A DNA stretch of 64,000 bases from Albidovulum denitrificans (GCF_002973535.1 NZ_PVEP01000003.1:124001-188000); one strand, 5' to 3'. Positions 8,682-18,497 are shown, counted from the first letter of the stretch. The notes: generated by a model from the letters alone, not told the origin. Translations and numbers: made by a program.

Positions 8682-10331
8682 ATGAAGGCCGATTACGTCA
8701 TCGTCGGCGCCGGATCGGCCGGCTGCGCCATGGCTTACCGCCTGTCGGAGGCCGGGCGCAGCGTCATCGTGGTGGAATTCGGCGGCTCGGATGCCGGGCC
8801 GTTCATCCAGATGCCCGGCGCGCTGTCCTATCCGATGAACATGGGGGCCTATGACTGGGGCTATCGGTCGGAACCCGAGGCGAAGCTGGGCGGGCGCAGG
8901 CTTGCCACCCCGCGCGGCAAGGTGATCGGCGGATCGTCGTCCATCAACGGCATGGTCTTTGTGCGCGGCAATGCGATGGATTTCGACCACTGGGCCGACA
9001 GCGGCGCGGCGGGCTGGTCCTATGCCGATGTGCTGCCCTATTTTCAGCGGATGGAGACATGGCACGGCGGCGGCGACACCACGTTCCGCGGCACCTCCGG
9101 CCCGCTGCACATCACCCGCGGCCCGCGCCAGAACCCGCTGTTCCACGCCTTTGTCGAGGCCGGTCGGCAGGCGGGGTATGAGGTGACGGACGACTATAAC
9201 GGCCAGAAGCAGGAAGGGTTCGGCCCGATGGAGGCGACGATCTGGCGCGGGCGGCGCTGGTCGGCGGCCAATGCCTATCTGCGCCCGGCGCTGAAACGCC
9301 CCAACTGCACCCTGATCCGCGCCCTTGCCCGCAAGGTCGTCATCGAGAACGGCCGCGCCACCGGGGTGGAGGTGGAGCGTGACGGCAAGGTCGAGGTGAT
9401 CGCCGCAGGGGCCGAGGTGATCCTTGCCGCCTCTTCGATCAACACACCGAAGCTGCTGAAACTCTCCGGCATCGGCCCGGCGGAGGAGTTGCGCAGCCAT
9501 GGCATCGAGGTGGTCGCGGATCGCCCCGGCGTCGGCGCCAATCTTCAGGACCATCTGGAGATTTACATGCAATATGCCTCGCTCCAGCCGATCACGCTGT
9601 TCAAGTACTGGAACCTCTGGGGCAAGGCGCTGGTGGGGGCGCAATGGCTTTTGACCGGCAAGGGTCTTGGCGCTTCGAACCAGTTCGAAAGCGCGGCCTT
9701 CATCCGGTCGGACAAGGGCATTCCCTATCCCGACATCCAGTATCACTTCCTGCCCATCGCCGTGCGCTACGACGGCAAGGCGGCGGCCGAGGGGCATGGG
9801 TTTCAGGCCCATGTCGGCCCGATGCGGTCGAAATCGCGCGGCACCGTGACACTCGCCTCCGCCGATCCCAAGGCCGCGCCGCTGATCCGCTTCAATTACA
9901 TGAGCCATCCCGACGACTGGGCCGAGTTCCGCAAATGCGTCCGCCTGACGCGCGAGATCTTCGGGCAAGAGGCGTTCCGCCCCTTCGTGAAGCACGAGAT
10001 CCAGCCCGGCGCCGGGACCAACAGCGACGACGCGATCGACGGTTTCATCCGCGAACATGCCGAAAGCGCCTATCACCCCTGCGGCACCGCGCGGATCGGG
10101 GCGGCAGACGACCCCGGCGCCGTGGTCGATCCCGACTGCCGGGTGATCGGCGTCGACGGGCTGCGCGTCGCCGACAGTTCCATCTTTCCGCGCATCACCA
10201 ACGGCAACCTCAACGGCCCGTCGATCATGGTGGGGGAAAAGGCATCCGACCATATCCTTGGCAAGGGGATGCGTGCGCCCTCGAACGCCGAACCCTGGGT
10301 CAGCCCGCGCTGGCAGAGCGCACAGCGCTGA
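8682..10331 (+). CDS. betA: choline dehydrogenase
   Basis: 549-residue GMC-family flavoprotein that oxidises choline to betaine aldehyde. It begins with the FAD-binding fingerprint [22 protein letters not shown], has the GMC signature [20 protein letters not shown], the second signature [17 protein letters not shown] and the C-terminal active-site region [12 protein letters not shown] with [17 protein letters not shown]. Relatives are membrane-associated. betB, normally next to it, is absent, so the second oxidation step must be encoded elsewhere or done by BetA, which can be bifunctional. Confidence 0.94.
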   Translation: MKADYVIVGAGSAGCAMAYRLSEAGRSVIVVEFGGSDAGPFIQMPGALSYPMNMGAYDWGYRSEPEAKLGGRRLATPRGKVIGGSSSINGMVFVRGNAMDFDHWADSGAAGWSYADVLPYFQRMETWHGGGDTTFRGTSGPLHITRGPRQNPLFHAFVEAGRQAGYEVTDDYNGQKQEGFGPMEATIWRGRRWSAANAYLRPALKRPNCTLIRALARKVVIENGRATGVEVERDGKVEVIAAGAEVILAASSINTPKLLKLSGIGPAEELRSHGIEVVADRPGVGANLQDHLEIYMQYASLQPITLFKYWNLWGKALVGAQWLLTGKGLGASNQFESAAFIRSDKGIPYPDIQYHFLPIAVRYDGKAAAEGHGFQAHVGPMRSKSRGTVTLASADPKAAPLIRFNYMSHPDDWAEFRKCVRLTREIFGQEAFRPFVKHEIQPGAGTNSDDAIDGFIREHAESAYHPCGTARIGAADDPGAVVDPDCRVIGVDGLRVADSSIFPRITNGNLNGPSIMVGEKASDHILGKGMRAPSNAEPWVSPRWQSAQR

Positions 10332-10342
10332 CGGCGGTCTGA

Positions 10343-10372
10343 CGCGGGCAAGGGCGATTTCCATTGCCCGCG
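10343..10372. terminator. possible stem-loop after betA
   Basis: Nine-bp perfect arms CGCGGGCAA / TTGCCCGCG with a 12-nt loop in the 61-bp gap between betA and tatD. There is no U-tract, so termination efficiency is doubtful. Confidence 0.35.
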
Positions 10373-10392
10373 AAACGCGCTAAAGGCAGGCC

Positions 10393-11193
10393 ATGACCGA
10401 TGTTCCGCGCCTGACCGACAGCCATTGCCACCTCGATTTTCCCGACTTCGGCGGCGACACCGCCGGGCTGGTCGCGCGCGCCAATGCGGCGGGCGTTCAC
10501 CGCATGGTGACGATTTGCACCCGGCTCAGGAACGAACCCGCCGTCCGCGCCATCGCCGAGGCGCATGAGGGCGTGTTCTACGCCGCAGGCACCCATCCGA
10601 TGAGCGTGGCCGAAGAACCGATGGCCGCCGTGGACGATCTGATCGCGCTGGCGCGGCACCCGAAATTCGTCGGCATCGGCGAAACCGGGCTTGATTACCA
10701 CTACACCGCCGAAAGCGCCGAGGCGCAGCAGGTCTCGCTCCGCATCCATGTCGCGGCGGCGCGGGAAACCGGCCTGCCGCTCATCATCCATGCCCGCAGC
10801 GCGGATGAGGATATGGCCCGCATCCTCGGGCAGGAATACCGCAACGGCGCCTATAGCTGCGTCATGCACTGCTTTTCCTCCGGCCCCGACCTCGCGAAGA
10901 CGGCGCTGGAGCTTGGCTTTTACCTCTCCATGTCCGGCATCGCGACCTTCCCCAAAAGCCAGGAGGTGCGCGACATCTTCGCCGCCGCGCCGGTTGAGCG
11001 GGTGCTGGTGGAAACCGACTCCCCCTACCTCGCCCCGCCGCCCTTCCGGGGCAAGCGCAACGAACCGGCCTATGTCGCCCATACCGCCAGGGTCGGCGCC
11101 GGGGTTTACGGGTTGAGCGTTGAGGAGTTCGCGGCGCGGACCGAAGAGAATTTCGAACGCCTCTTCACCAAGGCGGCAAGGGGGACGGCCTGA
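10393..11193 (+). CDS. tatD: TatD-family metal-dependent hydrolase/DNase
   Basis: 266-residue TIM-barrel hydrolase. The metal-binding signature is visible in order: DSHCHLDF at the N-terminus, GIGETGLDYHYT, LPLIIHARSADED, VMHCFSSG, and LVETDSPYLAPPPFRGKRNEP near the C-terminus. Characterised TatD proteins have 3'-5' exonuclease activity. It is followed directly by an MBL-fold phosphodiesterase gene, a pairing common in alphaproteobacteria, where both usually sit after tmk-holB-metG; here they are displaced from holB by about 8 kb. Confidence 0.94.
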   Translation: MTDVPRLTDSHCHLDFPDFGGDTAGLVARANAAGVHRMVTICTRLRNEPAVRAIAEAHEGVFYAAGTHPMSVAEEPMAAVDDLIALARHPKFVGIGETGLDYHYTAESAEAQQVSLRIHVAAARETGLPLIIHARSADEDMARILGQEYRNGAYSCVMHCFSSGPDLAKTALELGFYLSMSGIATFPKSQEVRDIFAAAPVERVLVETDSPYLAPPPFRGKRNEPAYVAHTARVGAGVYGLSVEEFAARTEENFERLFTKAARGTA

Positions 11194-11194
11194 C

Positions 11195-11992
11195 ATGGTC
11201 ACGATGCGCTTCACCATCCTCGGTTGCGGGTCTTCCGGCGGGGTGCCGCGCATCGGCGATGTCTGGGGCGATTGCGACCCGGCGAACCCGAAGAACCGCC
11301 GCACCCGCTGTTCCATGCTGGTCGAACGGATCAGCCCGCATGGCACGACACGGGTGCTGATCGACACCGCCCCCGACATGCGCGAGCAGTTGCTGAAAAC
11401 CGGCATCGCGACGCTGGACGCCGTCGCCTACACCCATTCCCATGCCGATCATGTCAACGGCCTGGATGACATCCGCCAGATTGTCTTCAACACCCATAAA
11501 CGGGTGCCGGTCTGGGCCGACGGGGCGACGCAGGACGCGCTGATGGCGCGGTTTTCCTACGCCTTCGTGCAGCCGCAGGGGTCCTCTTACCCGCCGATCT
11601 GCGACCTGCACACGATCCGGGGGCCGTTCACCATCCACGGCGCGGGGGGCGACATCACGCTGACGCCCTTCCACGTCCAGCATGGCGATATCGAGGCGCT
11701 GGGCTTCCGCATCGGCGCGCTCGCCTACCTGCCCGACGTGCTGACCATCCCCGACGATGCCTGGCCGCATCTTGAGGGGCTCGACTGCTTCATCGTCGAT
11801 GCGCTGCGCCGCACGCCGCACCCGACGCACGCCCATCTCGACCTTGCGCTGGAATGGATCGCGCGGGTGGCGCCGAAACGGGCGGTGCTGACCAACATGC
11901 ACATCGACCTCGATCATGCGACGGTCGAGGCGGAAACCCCCGACCATGTCAGCGCCGCCTATGACGGGATGGTGCTGGACTTCCCGGCGTAG
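11195..11992 (+). CDS. MBL-fold phosphodiesterase, PhnP-like
   Basis: 265-residue metallo-beta-lactamase-fold protein. The metal motif YTHSHADHVNGLDDIRQIVF matches the HxHxDH signature; RFTILGCGSSGGVPRIGDVW with CDPANPKNRRTRCSM is typical of the PhnP (phosphoribosyl cyclic phosphate phosphodiesterase) group, and LTNMHIDLDHAT holds the last histidine ligand. I start at the ATG at 11195, one base after the tatD stop. There are no phn genes in the window, so the physiological substrate is unknown. Confidence 0.88.
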   Translation: MVTMRFTILGCGSSGGVPRIGDVWGDCDPANPKNRRTRCSMLVERISPHGTTRVLIDTAPDMREQLLKTGIATLDAVAYTHSHADHVNGLDDIRQIVFNTHKRVPVWADGATQDALMARFSYAFVQPQGSSYPPICDLHTIRGPFTIHGAGGDITLTPFHVQHGDIEALGFRIGALAYLPDVLTIPDDAWPHLEGLDCFIVDALRRTPHPTHAHLDLALEWIARVAPKRAVLTNMHIDLDHATVEAETPDHVSAAYDGMVLDFPA

Positions 11993-12001
11993 GGCGCCGC
12001 G

Positions 12002-12946
12002 ATGCCCGCCCTGCCGCTTGAGACGCTGTTCGAGGTGACCCTGCCGGTCTTCCTCGTCATCGGCTTTGGCTATGCGGCCGTGGCGCTGAAGCTGTTCCCC
12101 GATGCGGGCGTCGACGGGTTGATGAAGTTCACCCAGCAATTCGCGATCCCCTGCCTGTTGTTCCGCGCAATTTCCACGCTGGACCTTGGCCAGACGTTCC
12201 AGTGGCCGCTTTTGCTGTCCTTCTACAGCGGCGCGACGCTGGGCTTCCTCGCCGGGCTTTTCGGCGCGCGCTACCTCTTCGGGCGGCCCTGGACGGACAG
12301 CGTTGCCATCGGGTTTTGCTGCCTTTTCTCCAACTCTCTCCTCCTCGGCCTGCCGATCACGGAACGTGCCTATGGTGCGGGCGCCCTGGCGCCGAACTAT
12401 GCGATCATCGCCATGCACTCCCCCTTCTGCTACGCGCTCGGCATCACGGCGATGGAGATCGCGCGCCATACCGGCGGCGGGGTGGTCACGACGCTGCGCA
12501 ACATCTTCAACGCGATGTTCCGCAACGCGCTGGTGATCGGGATCGCGCTTGGCTTCGCCGTGAACCTTTCGGGGGTGGAGACCCCCGCCGTCGCGGCGCA
12601 GGCGCTTGACATGATGTCCCGCGCCGCCCTTCCCGCCGCGCTTTTCGGTCTTGGCGGTGTGCTGGTCCGCTACCGGCCCGAAGGGGACAAGCTGACCGTG
12701 CTTTACGTCTGCGCCATCGCGCTGATCCTGCATCCGGTGGTGACGTGGTTCATGGGCAGGGGCGTGGGTCTGCCGACCGGCCCCTTCCGCTCTGCCGTCT
12801 TGACCGGGGCGATGGCGCCGGGGGTCAATGCCTATGTCTTCGCCAACATGTACGGCGTGGGCAAACGCGTCGCCGCCTCGGCGGTACTTTACGCGACGGC
12901 GCTGTCGGTCCTGACCGTCTCGGTCTGGCTGACGCTTCTGGCGTAG
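12002..12946 (+). CDS. AEC-family (auxin efflux carrier) permease
   Basis: 314-residue membrane protein with about ten hydrophobic segments in two halves. The N-terminal LPVFLVIGFGYAAVALKLFP, the discontinuous helix region FTQQFAIPCLLFRAIS and the second-half SRAALPAALFGLGGVLVRY fit the bacterial AEC/malonate transporter family. The substrate is unknown. It sits 9 bp after the MBL gene, but a strong hairpin overlaps its stop codon, and the next genes are convergent. Confidence 0.9.
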   Translation: MPALPLETLFEVTLPVFLVIGFGYAAVALKLFPDAGVDGLMKFTQQFAIPCLLFRAISTLDLGQTFQWPLLLSFYSGATLGFLAGLFGARYLFGRPWTDSVAIGFCCLFSNSLLLGLPITERAYGAGALAPNYAIIAMHSPFCYALGITAMEIARHTGGGVVTTLRNIFNAMFRNALVIGIALGFAVNLSGVETPAVAAQALDMMSRAALPAALFGLGGVLVRYRPEGDKLTVLYVCAIALILHPVVTWFMGRGVGLPTGPFRSAVLTGAMAPGVNAYVFANMYGVGKRVAASAVLYATALSVLTVSVWLTLLA

Positions 12947-12974
12947 GGCGGCTGTAGCTACAGATGCCCTACGC
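12941..12974. terminator. hairpin between convergent genes
   Basis: Outer 9-bp arms GCGTAGGGC / GCCCTACGC enclose a perfect 12-bp palindrome CTGTAGCTACAG. It overlaps the stop codon of the AEC gene and lies 46 bp from the end of the convergent ABC permease gene, so it could stop transcription from both sides. Confidence 0.5.
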
Positions 12975-13019
12975 GGTCCCTACAGGGTAACGACGCGGCC
13001 CCGACGCGGCGTTCCGACG

Positions 13020-14204
13020 TCAGCTCGGGCTCATCCCGCGCAGGCGTTCGGAGCGGCGCCGCAGCAGTTCCAGCGTCACCAGCAGGACGACCGAGAAGGC
13101 CACAAGGACCGTCGCCACCGCCAGGATCGTCGGGCTGATCTGTTCGCGCAGGCCGATAAACATCTGCCAAGGCAGGGTTTTCTGTTGCGCGGAGCCGACG
13201 AACAGCACCACGACGACCTCATCGAACGAGGTGATGAAGGCAAAAAGCGCGCCAGAGATCACGCCCGGCAGGATCAGCGGCATCTGGACGCGGAAGAAGG
13301 TGGTGACCGGCCCCGCCCCCATATTCGCCGCAGCGCGGGTAAGGGATCGATCAAAGCCCACCAGCGTCGCCGTTACCGTAATGATAACAAAGGGAATTCC
13401 CAACGCCGCGTGGGCCAGGACAACGCCCCAGTAGGTGCCTTGAAGCCCCATCCGCGCATAGAAGAAATACATCCCCGCCGCCGAGATGATCAGCGGCACG
13501 ATCATGGGCGAGATCAGGATGGCCATGATGGCGCGGCGGAAGGGGACGTGGCTCTGGCTCAACCCGATCGCGGCCAGCGTGCCGAAGCTGACCGACAGAA
13601 GCGTCGCCACCGGCGCGATGCGCAGCGAGTTGTAGAAGGCGCCGGTCCAGTCAGTATTTGTAAAGAAATCCCGGTAATGCTTCAGCGAATAGCCTTCGGG
13701 GTCCAGCGCCAGCATCTTCGGCGTGAAGGTGAAGAAGTTCTCGGCATTGAAGCTAAGCGGGATGACGACAAGGATCGGTGCGATCAGGAAGAAGAAGATC
13801 ACACCGCAGATGAAGCGGAAGGTATTGGCCCACAGAACTTCGCGCGGGGTGGCGTAGACCGGCACGCTCGCCCGATAATCGCCCGAGGCCAGCCAATAGG
13901 CAATCCAGCTGAGGACAAGGCCAAGGATGGCCCCGAAGACCAGCCCCGCCACACCCGCGATCAGCGCCCCGGCGATGCCGGTGGCGACGGCGCCGATCAG
14001 CCGCCCCATCCGCCGCTGCGGCACGAAGGAGACCAGGACGAAGGCAAGAACCCCGGCAAAGACGGCGCCGCCGACGATGCCCAGAAGGGCGTTGCCCTTG
14101 GCGTTGCCGACAAGGTAGCCCAGAAGCGCGCCCGCCAGCGCGGTCAGGGGCAGGACAAAGCCGGTCAGGCTGGGCTTGCGAAGGGTCGGTGCGAGCGTTG
14201 CCAT
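13020..14204 (-). CDS. ABC transporter permease, PotC-like
   Basis: 394-residue permease of the polyamine/opine/putative quaternary-amine group. The first ~115 residues are hydrophobic with glycine-rich membrane helices and are not part of the usual 260-residue PotC core. The core follows, with LRIAPVATLLSVSFGTLAAI and the EAA loop RAAANMGAGPVTTFFRVQMP then LILPGVISGALFAFITSFDE. It starts 5 bp after the PotB-like permease gene. The four-gene importer is probably read with the demethylase upstream. Confidence 0.9.
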   Translation of the reverse strand: MATLAPTLRKPSLTGFVLPLTALAGALLGYLVGNAKGNALLGIVGGAVFAGVLAFVLVSFVPQRRMGRLIGAVATGIAGALIAGVAGLVFGAILGLVLSWIAYWLASGDYRASVPVYATPREVLWANTFRFICGVIFFFLIAPILVVIPLSFNAENFFTFTPKMLALDPEGYSLKHYRDFFTNTDWTGAFYNSLRIAPVATLLSVSFGTLAAIGLSQSHVPFRRAIMAILISPMIVPLIISAAGMYFFYARMGLQGTYWGVVLAHAALGIPFVIITVTATLVGFDRSLTRAAANMGAGPVTTFFRVQMPLILPGVISGALFAFITSFDEVVVVLFVGSAQQKTLPWQMFIGLREQISPTILAVATVLVAFSVVLLVTLELLRRRSERLRGMSPS

Positions 14205-14209
14205 GATCG

Positions 14210-15778
14210 TTATCCCAGCTTCACGTTATCAATGCCCACGATCTTGTCGTAGACGTAGTAGAGCAGCAGCACCGCCGCCAGAAGGATGGTCCCCAGCGCC
14301 GCCGCCAGACCCCAGTTGAGCGAGGTGGAGATGTGGTAGGCGATGTAGCGCGAGATGAAGACGCCCTCGGTCCCGCCGACCAGTTCGGGGGTGATGTAGT
14401 AGCCGATGGCGAGGATGAAGCAGAGGATCGACCCCGCGCCGATGCCCGGAATGGACTGCGGGAAATAGACCCGCCAGAAGGCCGTCCAGGGCGTCGCGCC
14501 CAGCGATTTCGCGGCGCGGACATAGGACGGCGGCACCGTCTTCATCACCGAGTAAAGCGGCAGGATCATGAAGGGCAGCAGGATGTGGGTCATGGCGATG
14601 ATCGTGCCGAACTGGTTGTTGATCATCACCAGCCGGTTGCCGTCGCTGACCAACCCCATCCAGACCAGAAGGTCGTTGATGACCCCTTGCTGTTGCAGCA
14701 GCACCTTCCAGGCCGAGGTCCGCACCAGAAGCGAGGTCCAGAACGGCAAGAGGACGAGGATCATCAGGACGTTGGCCGTCGAGGCGCGCAGGTTCGCCAG
14801 AAGCCAGGCGACCGGGTAGCCAAGGAGGATGCAGCAGGCCGTGATCGTCATCGACATCCAGAGCGTGCGCCAGAAAAGCTTGAGGTAGATGCGCTCTGAC
14901 GGCGGGCGGGCCTCGATCCCGTGGCTGGTCTGTTCGAAATCGGCCGCGTTCAGGAAGTAGCCCGCGGTATAGGGCGGGCTGTAGGCAGAGATGGTCTGCC
15001 ACAGGTCAAGCTTTGACCAGCCGTCGTTGATCTCAAGAAATGCCTGTTTGGCATCAATGGGTTGCAGCCCGGCGGCCAAGGCGGCGTTGACCAGTTCCGG
15101 TCCCGGCGCGGGCAGCGCCGCAACGGCGGCGGCATCGGGCTGGGCCAGCGTCAGGTCGTCGAGCAGGGCAGAGAAGACGACGGGCCAGAGCTTGGCCTTC
15201 GCCACCTCTTTCTTGCCCTCGGCGCGGACGCTTTTGGCAAAGGCCTCATAGGCCCGCGCGCTGCGTGGCAGGGCGGTTTCGGCCTCGGGCGACGCAAAGA
15301 TCCCCGCCCAGATCGCCGGGTCCTTCCAGCGCGGGTCGATGCCGGTAAAGGTCTTTTCGGCATCCTTGCCGATCTTGTCGGCGCCGCGCCCGGTCGAGCG
15401 GAAGACGGAAGAAATGCCGGGGCTTTCGTAGTTGAGGCGCGAGCCGAGCTTGGTGTGGTTCTTTTCCTCGGCGGCGATCTGGAAATCGAGGTTCAGCGCC
15501 TGAAAGACAGCTTCGCCGGGGATTTCCTCGCCATCGGGGTTCCAGTCCTTCAACGCGACGACGGTGCGCGGCAGCGTATCGCGGACGATCTGGTTTTCGA
15601 CCGAGCGGAACAGCATGTCCGCGATCGGCGCGATGAAGGTCACGAGGACGAAGATCAGAAGCGGCGCGATCAGCATCAGCGCGCGGATCTTCTGGCGCCT
15701 CAACGCGCGCGCCAGACTTTTCTTCAGCGGCGTGCCATCGGCAGCCAGCATCGGGCCGTCCTGGGTGATGTCGCTCAT
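14210..15778 (-). CDS. ABC transporter permease, PotB-like, with large insertion
   Basis: 522-residue permease, far longer than the usual ~290. A first transmembrane helix (about 33-55) is followed by ~250 mostly hydrophilic residues, then the normal core from about residue 305 (LFWRTLWMSMTITACCILLG) with the EAA loop RAAKSLGATPWTAFWRVYFP. The first helix orientation suggests the insertion is periplasmic, where it could contact the binding protein; that is inference. It pairs with the PotC-like permease 5 bp downstream. Confidence 0.9.
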   Translation of the reverse strand: MSDITQDGPMLAADGTPLKKSLARALRRQKIRALMLIAPLLIFVLVTFIAPIADMLFRSVENQIVRDTLPRTVVALKDWNPDGEEIPGEAVFQALNLDFQIAAEEKNHTKLGSRLNYESPGISSVFRSTGRGADKIGKDAEKTFTGIDPRWKDPAIWAGIFASPEAETALPRSARAYEAFAKSVRAEGKKEVAKAKLWPVVFSALLDDLTLAQPDAAAVAALPAPGPELVNAALAAGLQPIDAKQAFLEINDGWSKLDLWQTISAYSPPYTAGYFLNAADFEQTSHGIEARPPSERIYLKLFWRTLWMSMTITACCILLGYPVAWLLANLRASTANVLMILVLLPFWTSLLVRTSAWKVLLQQQGVINDLLVWMGLVSDGNRLVMINNQFGTIIAMTHILLPFMILPLYSVMKTVPPSYVRAAKSLGATPWTAFWRVYFPQSIPGIGAGSILCFILAIGYYITPELVGGTEGVFISRYIAYHISTSLNWGLAAALGTILLAAVLLLYYVYDKIVGIDNVKLG

Positions 15779-15828
15779 CGCTCCCCCGTCAGTCGTCAGG
15801 TCTTCAGAAATTGCAAAACGAATGGGGT

Positions 15829-15854
15829 GGAAGGGGCCGTCACCGGCCCCTTCC
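15829..15854. terminator. stem-loop between binding-protein and permease genes
   Basis: Perfect 11-bp stem GGAAGGGGCCG-TCAC-CGGCCCCTTCC just 3' of the polyamine-type binding-protein gene, without a U-tract. It occupies the same position as the hairpins downstream of choX and dctP and probably favours the binding-protein part of the message. Confidence 0.5.
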
Positions 15855-15865
15855 CCGTCAGCAGG

Positions 15866-16960
15866 TCACTGCGCCAGCCACGCCTGGAACTTCGCATCCA
15901 GGTCATCGCGATGGTCGGCCCACCAGGTGTAGTCGTAGCGGTGGACGTTGGTCGCGTTGGCCGGGTCGGTCGGCATGTGCGGCGCCATGTCGATGTCGGT
16001 GCCGTCCAGCTTGCCGACCAGCGGCGCCGAAGAGGCGCGGGCCGGGCCGTAGGAGATGTACTTCGCCTGATCGGCAAGGCGCTGGGTATCGGTCGCGAAC
16101 TTCAGGAAGTCCATGACGACGGCTTCCTTCTCGGCGTCGAGGCCGGTCGGGACGATCCAGCCGTCGATGTCATAGGACTGCATGTCCCAGAGCATCGCGA
16201 TCGGCTGGTTCTGCTCAACGATGGCGGAGAAGAGGCGACCGTTGAAGGTCGAGCCGAACACGACCTCACCATCGGCCAGCAGTTGCGGCGTTTCGGCGCC
16301 GGCGGTCCACCAGACGACCTGATCCTTGATGGTGTCGAGCTTTTTCAGCGCGCGATCGACGCCTTCATCGGTGCCAAGCACGTTGTAGATGTCTTCCTCG
16401 GCCACGCCGTCGCAGTAAAGCGCCCATTCCATGTTGTCGATCGGACGCTTCTGAAGCGACCGCTTGCCGGGGTACTTCTGAAGGTCGAAGATGTCGCAGA
16501 CCGAGGTCGGCGGCGTGTCGCCCACCAGATCGGTGCGATAGCCGAAGGTGGTGGAATAGACGATCTGCGGCACGAAGCAGTCGTTGATCAGCGTCGCACC
16601 GAAGTCATCGGTGGCCGAGGTGCCATCCGGCGCGGCGGCGAGTTCGGTATCGAAGTCGATCTCGCGGGCCAGACCCTCGTCGCAAAGACGGATGGAGTCG
16701 GACACGGTCACATCGACCAGGTCCCAGGTCACGTTGCCCGCTTCGTTCATGGCGCGCAGTTTCGCCACGGCCTCGGCCGAGCTTTCGTCCCAGGCAATGT
16801 GAACGTCCGGGTGCTCTGCCATGTAGGGCTCGGCATAGGCTTTCAGCTGCGAGTTCTGGTAGGCGCCGCCCCAGGACACGAAGGTCAGGTCGATCGCCGA
16901 CGCCGCACCGGCAGCGAGCGTGAGCGCGCTGGAGGCGAGGAGGATGGAGGTCAGTTTCAT
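15866..16960 (-). CDS. ABC transporter periplasmic binding protein, PotD/PotF-like
   Basis: 364-residue family-1 solute-binding protein. The signal peptide MKLTSILLASSALTLAAGAA precedes SAIDLTFVSWGGAYQNSQLK, the typical start of spermidine/putrescine-type binding proteins. The segments WDLVDVTVSDSIRLCDEGL and VVWWTAGAETPQLLADGEV fit the family. The neighbouring N-methylproline demethylase-like gene suggests a methylated amino acid or betaine as cargo rather than a polyamine, but nothing in the binding protein itself proves this. Confidence 0.88.
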   Translation of the reverse strand: MKLTSILLASSALTLAAGAASAIDLTFVSWGGAYQNSQLKAYAEPYMAEHPDVHIAWDESSAEAVAKLRAMNEAGNVTWDLVDVTVSDSIRLCDEGLAREIDFDTELAAAPDGTSATDDFGATLINDCFVPQIVYSTTFGYRTDLVGDTPPTSVCDIFDLQKYPGKRSLQKRPIDNMEWALYCDGVAEEDIYNVLGTDEGVDRALKKLDTIKDQVVWWTAGAETPQLLADGEVVFGSTFNGRLFSAIVEQNQPIAMLWDMQSYDIDGWIVPTGLDAEKEAVVMDFLKFATDTQRLADQAKYISYGPARASSAPLVGKLDGTDIDMAPHMPTDPANATNVHRYDYTWWADHRDDLDAKFQAWLAQ

Positions 16961-17038
16961 CGTTTGCTCCCTATTGTCTTCCCGTGATGTGATGTTTCGA
17001 CCCGTGTCCCCGGGACAGGCACAGGTCGGTCCGTGCGC

Positions 17039-18160
17039 TCAGGCGTCAAGCGCCCGGCAATCGCTCGGCAGCCAGCCGATTTCGATCTGCTCGCCCGGCT
17101 GCATACGCTTCTGGTCGGGCGCGTTGCGCGTCTTGACCACGAAGTCGTCATTCCCCGCGACGCGCAGACGCGTGCGGTAGATATCGCCCATATAGATGAA
17201 TTCCAGCACCTCGGCCTTGAGCGTATGCGCCCCCGGCTGCAAGCGGGCCTTGTTGGTTTCCACCCGCTCGGGCCGGATCGAAACGCGGGTGCGCTCACCG
17301 GCCTTTGAGACGTTGACGGGCTTGCAGTCGATCAACTCGCCATCGTCAAGCTTGACCACCGCGATGTCGCCCTTGATCTCCTGCACCACGCCTTCAAGGG
17401 TGTTGTTTTCCCCGATGAACTGGGCAACGAAGCTGTTTTCCGGCTCTTCGTAAAGGACCGCAGGCGGGGCAAGCTGCTGAATCCGGCCGTCGTCGAAGAC
17501 CGCGACGTTGTCGGACATGGTCAGCGCTTCGGTCTGGTCGTGGGTGACATAGACCGTGGTGATGCCAAGCTCATGGGCAAGGCGCGTGATCTCGAACTGC
17601 ATATGCTCGCGAAGTTGCTTGTCGAGCGCGCCGAGCGGTTCGTCCATCAAGACCAGCTCAGGCTCGAACACCAGCGCGCGGGCCAGCGCGATCCGCTGCT
17701 GCTGGCCGCCGGAAAGCTGGGCCGGGCGGCGGCCGCCGAAGGCGCCCATCTGCACCATGTCCAGCGCGCGCTTGACCTTCTGTTCCCGCTCGCTCTTGCC
17801 CAACTTGCGCACCTCAAGCGGGAAGGCGAGGTTTTCCGCCACCGTCATATGGGGGAAAAGCGCGTAGTTCTGGAACACCATCCCGATGCCGCGCTTGTGC
17901 GGCGGGATGTTGTTGATCTCCCGCCCGGCCAGACGGATTTCTCCGTGGGTGGCCGTCTCGAACCCCGCCAGCATCATCAGGCAGGTCGTCTTGCCGGACC
18001 CCGACGGCCCGAGCATCGTCAGGAATTCCCCCTTGGCGATCGAAAGATTGAGATCTTTCACGACAAGGGTTTCACCGTCATAGCTTTTCTGAACGTGATC
18101 AAATTCGACGAATGCGGCGTCTCCGCCGGTCGTTGCATCGGTCAAACTCGGGCTCCCCAT
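17039..18160 (-). CDS. ABC transporter ATP-binding protein, PotA-like
   Basis: 373-residue ATPase of the PotA/PotG/FbpC type. Walker A GPSGSGKTT, Q-loop VFQNYALFPHM, signature LSGGQQQRIALARAL, Walker B LVLMDEPLGALD and H-loop VTHDQTEAL are all present, followed by a TOBE regulatory domain (about 285-373, IRPERVETNKARLQPG onward). It is the first gene of the importer; a 337-bp gap separates it from the demethylase gene upstream on the same strand. Confidence 0.92.
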   Translation of the reverse strand: MGSPSLTDATTGGDAAFVEFDHVQKSYDGETLVVKDLNLSIAKGEFLTMLGPSGSGKTTCLMMLAGFETATHGEIRLAGREINNIPPHKRGIGMVFQNYALFPHMTVAENLAFPLEVRKLGKSEREQKVKRALDMVQMGAFGGRRPAQLSGGQQQRIALARALVFEPELVLMDEPLGALDKQLREHMQFEITRLAHELGITTVYVTHDQTEALTMSDNVAVFDDGRIQQLAPPAVLYEEPENSFVAQFIGENNTLEGVVQEIKGDIAVVKLDDGELIDCKPVNVSKAGERTRVSIRPERVETNKARLQPGAHTLKAEVLEFIYMGDIYRTRLRVAGNDDFVVKTRNAPDQKRMQPGEQIEIGWLPSDCRALDA

Positions 18161-18497
18161 TGTGTTTTTTTGAGTCTTTTTAATCCCGTGTGACGACTAA
18201 AACGAAATCGAACCCGCTTTTCAACCCGTTCTTTTGTGCCGTCAGCGGGGCGGAAGATCGCCGGAAATCGTCTCGTCGTCATTCTGTTTGCGACGTCTTA
18301 ACATGCGGGGGCGACACCTGCGAAATGAAATCTGCGGTGCTAGCGCGAACGGTCCTGCGACCTTTGTGCCGCCCTGCCCGAAATGGCATCCGGCTGCCCG
18401 GATCGCAGTCACCGCGCGAACGGATCGGGGCGACCCCGGTCTTGGGGCCGCCCCGAAATATCGTTCGCACACACCCGGAAAGTAGGCCTGGGTGGCG
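18161..18497. other. intergenic region with a possible stem-loop
   Basis: 337 bp between the demethylase gene and the ABC operon, both on the minus strand. The only structure I see is a nested GC hairpin at 18426-18455 (outer arms CGGGGCG / CGCCCCG, inner CCCC / GGGG), about 45 bp after the demethylase stop, and T-rich runs near 18167-18180 just upstream of the ATPase gene. I find no convincing ORF or RNA gene here; it probably carries the ABC operon promoter. Confidence 0.5.

Noticed and set aside
8472-10364. 630-codon antisense ORF across betA
   Set aside because: Mirror of betA codon bias; betA shows all GMC signatures.
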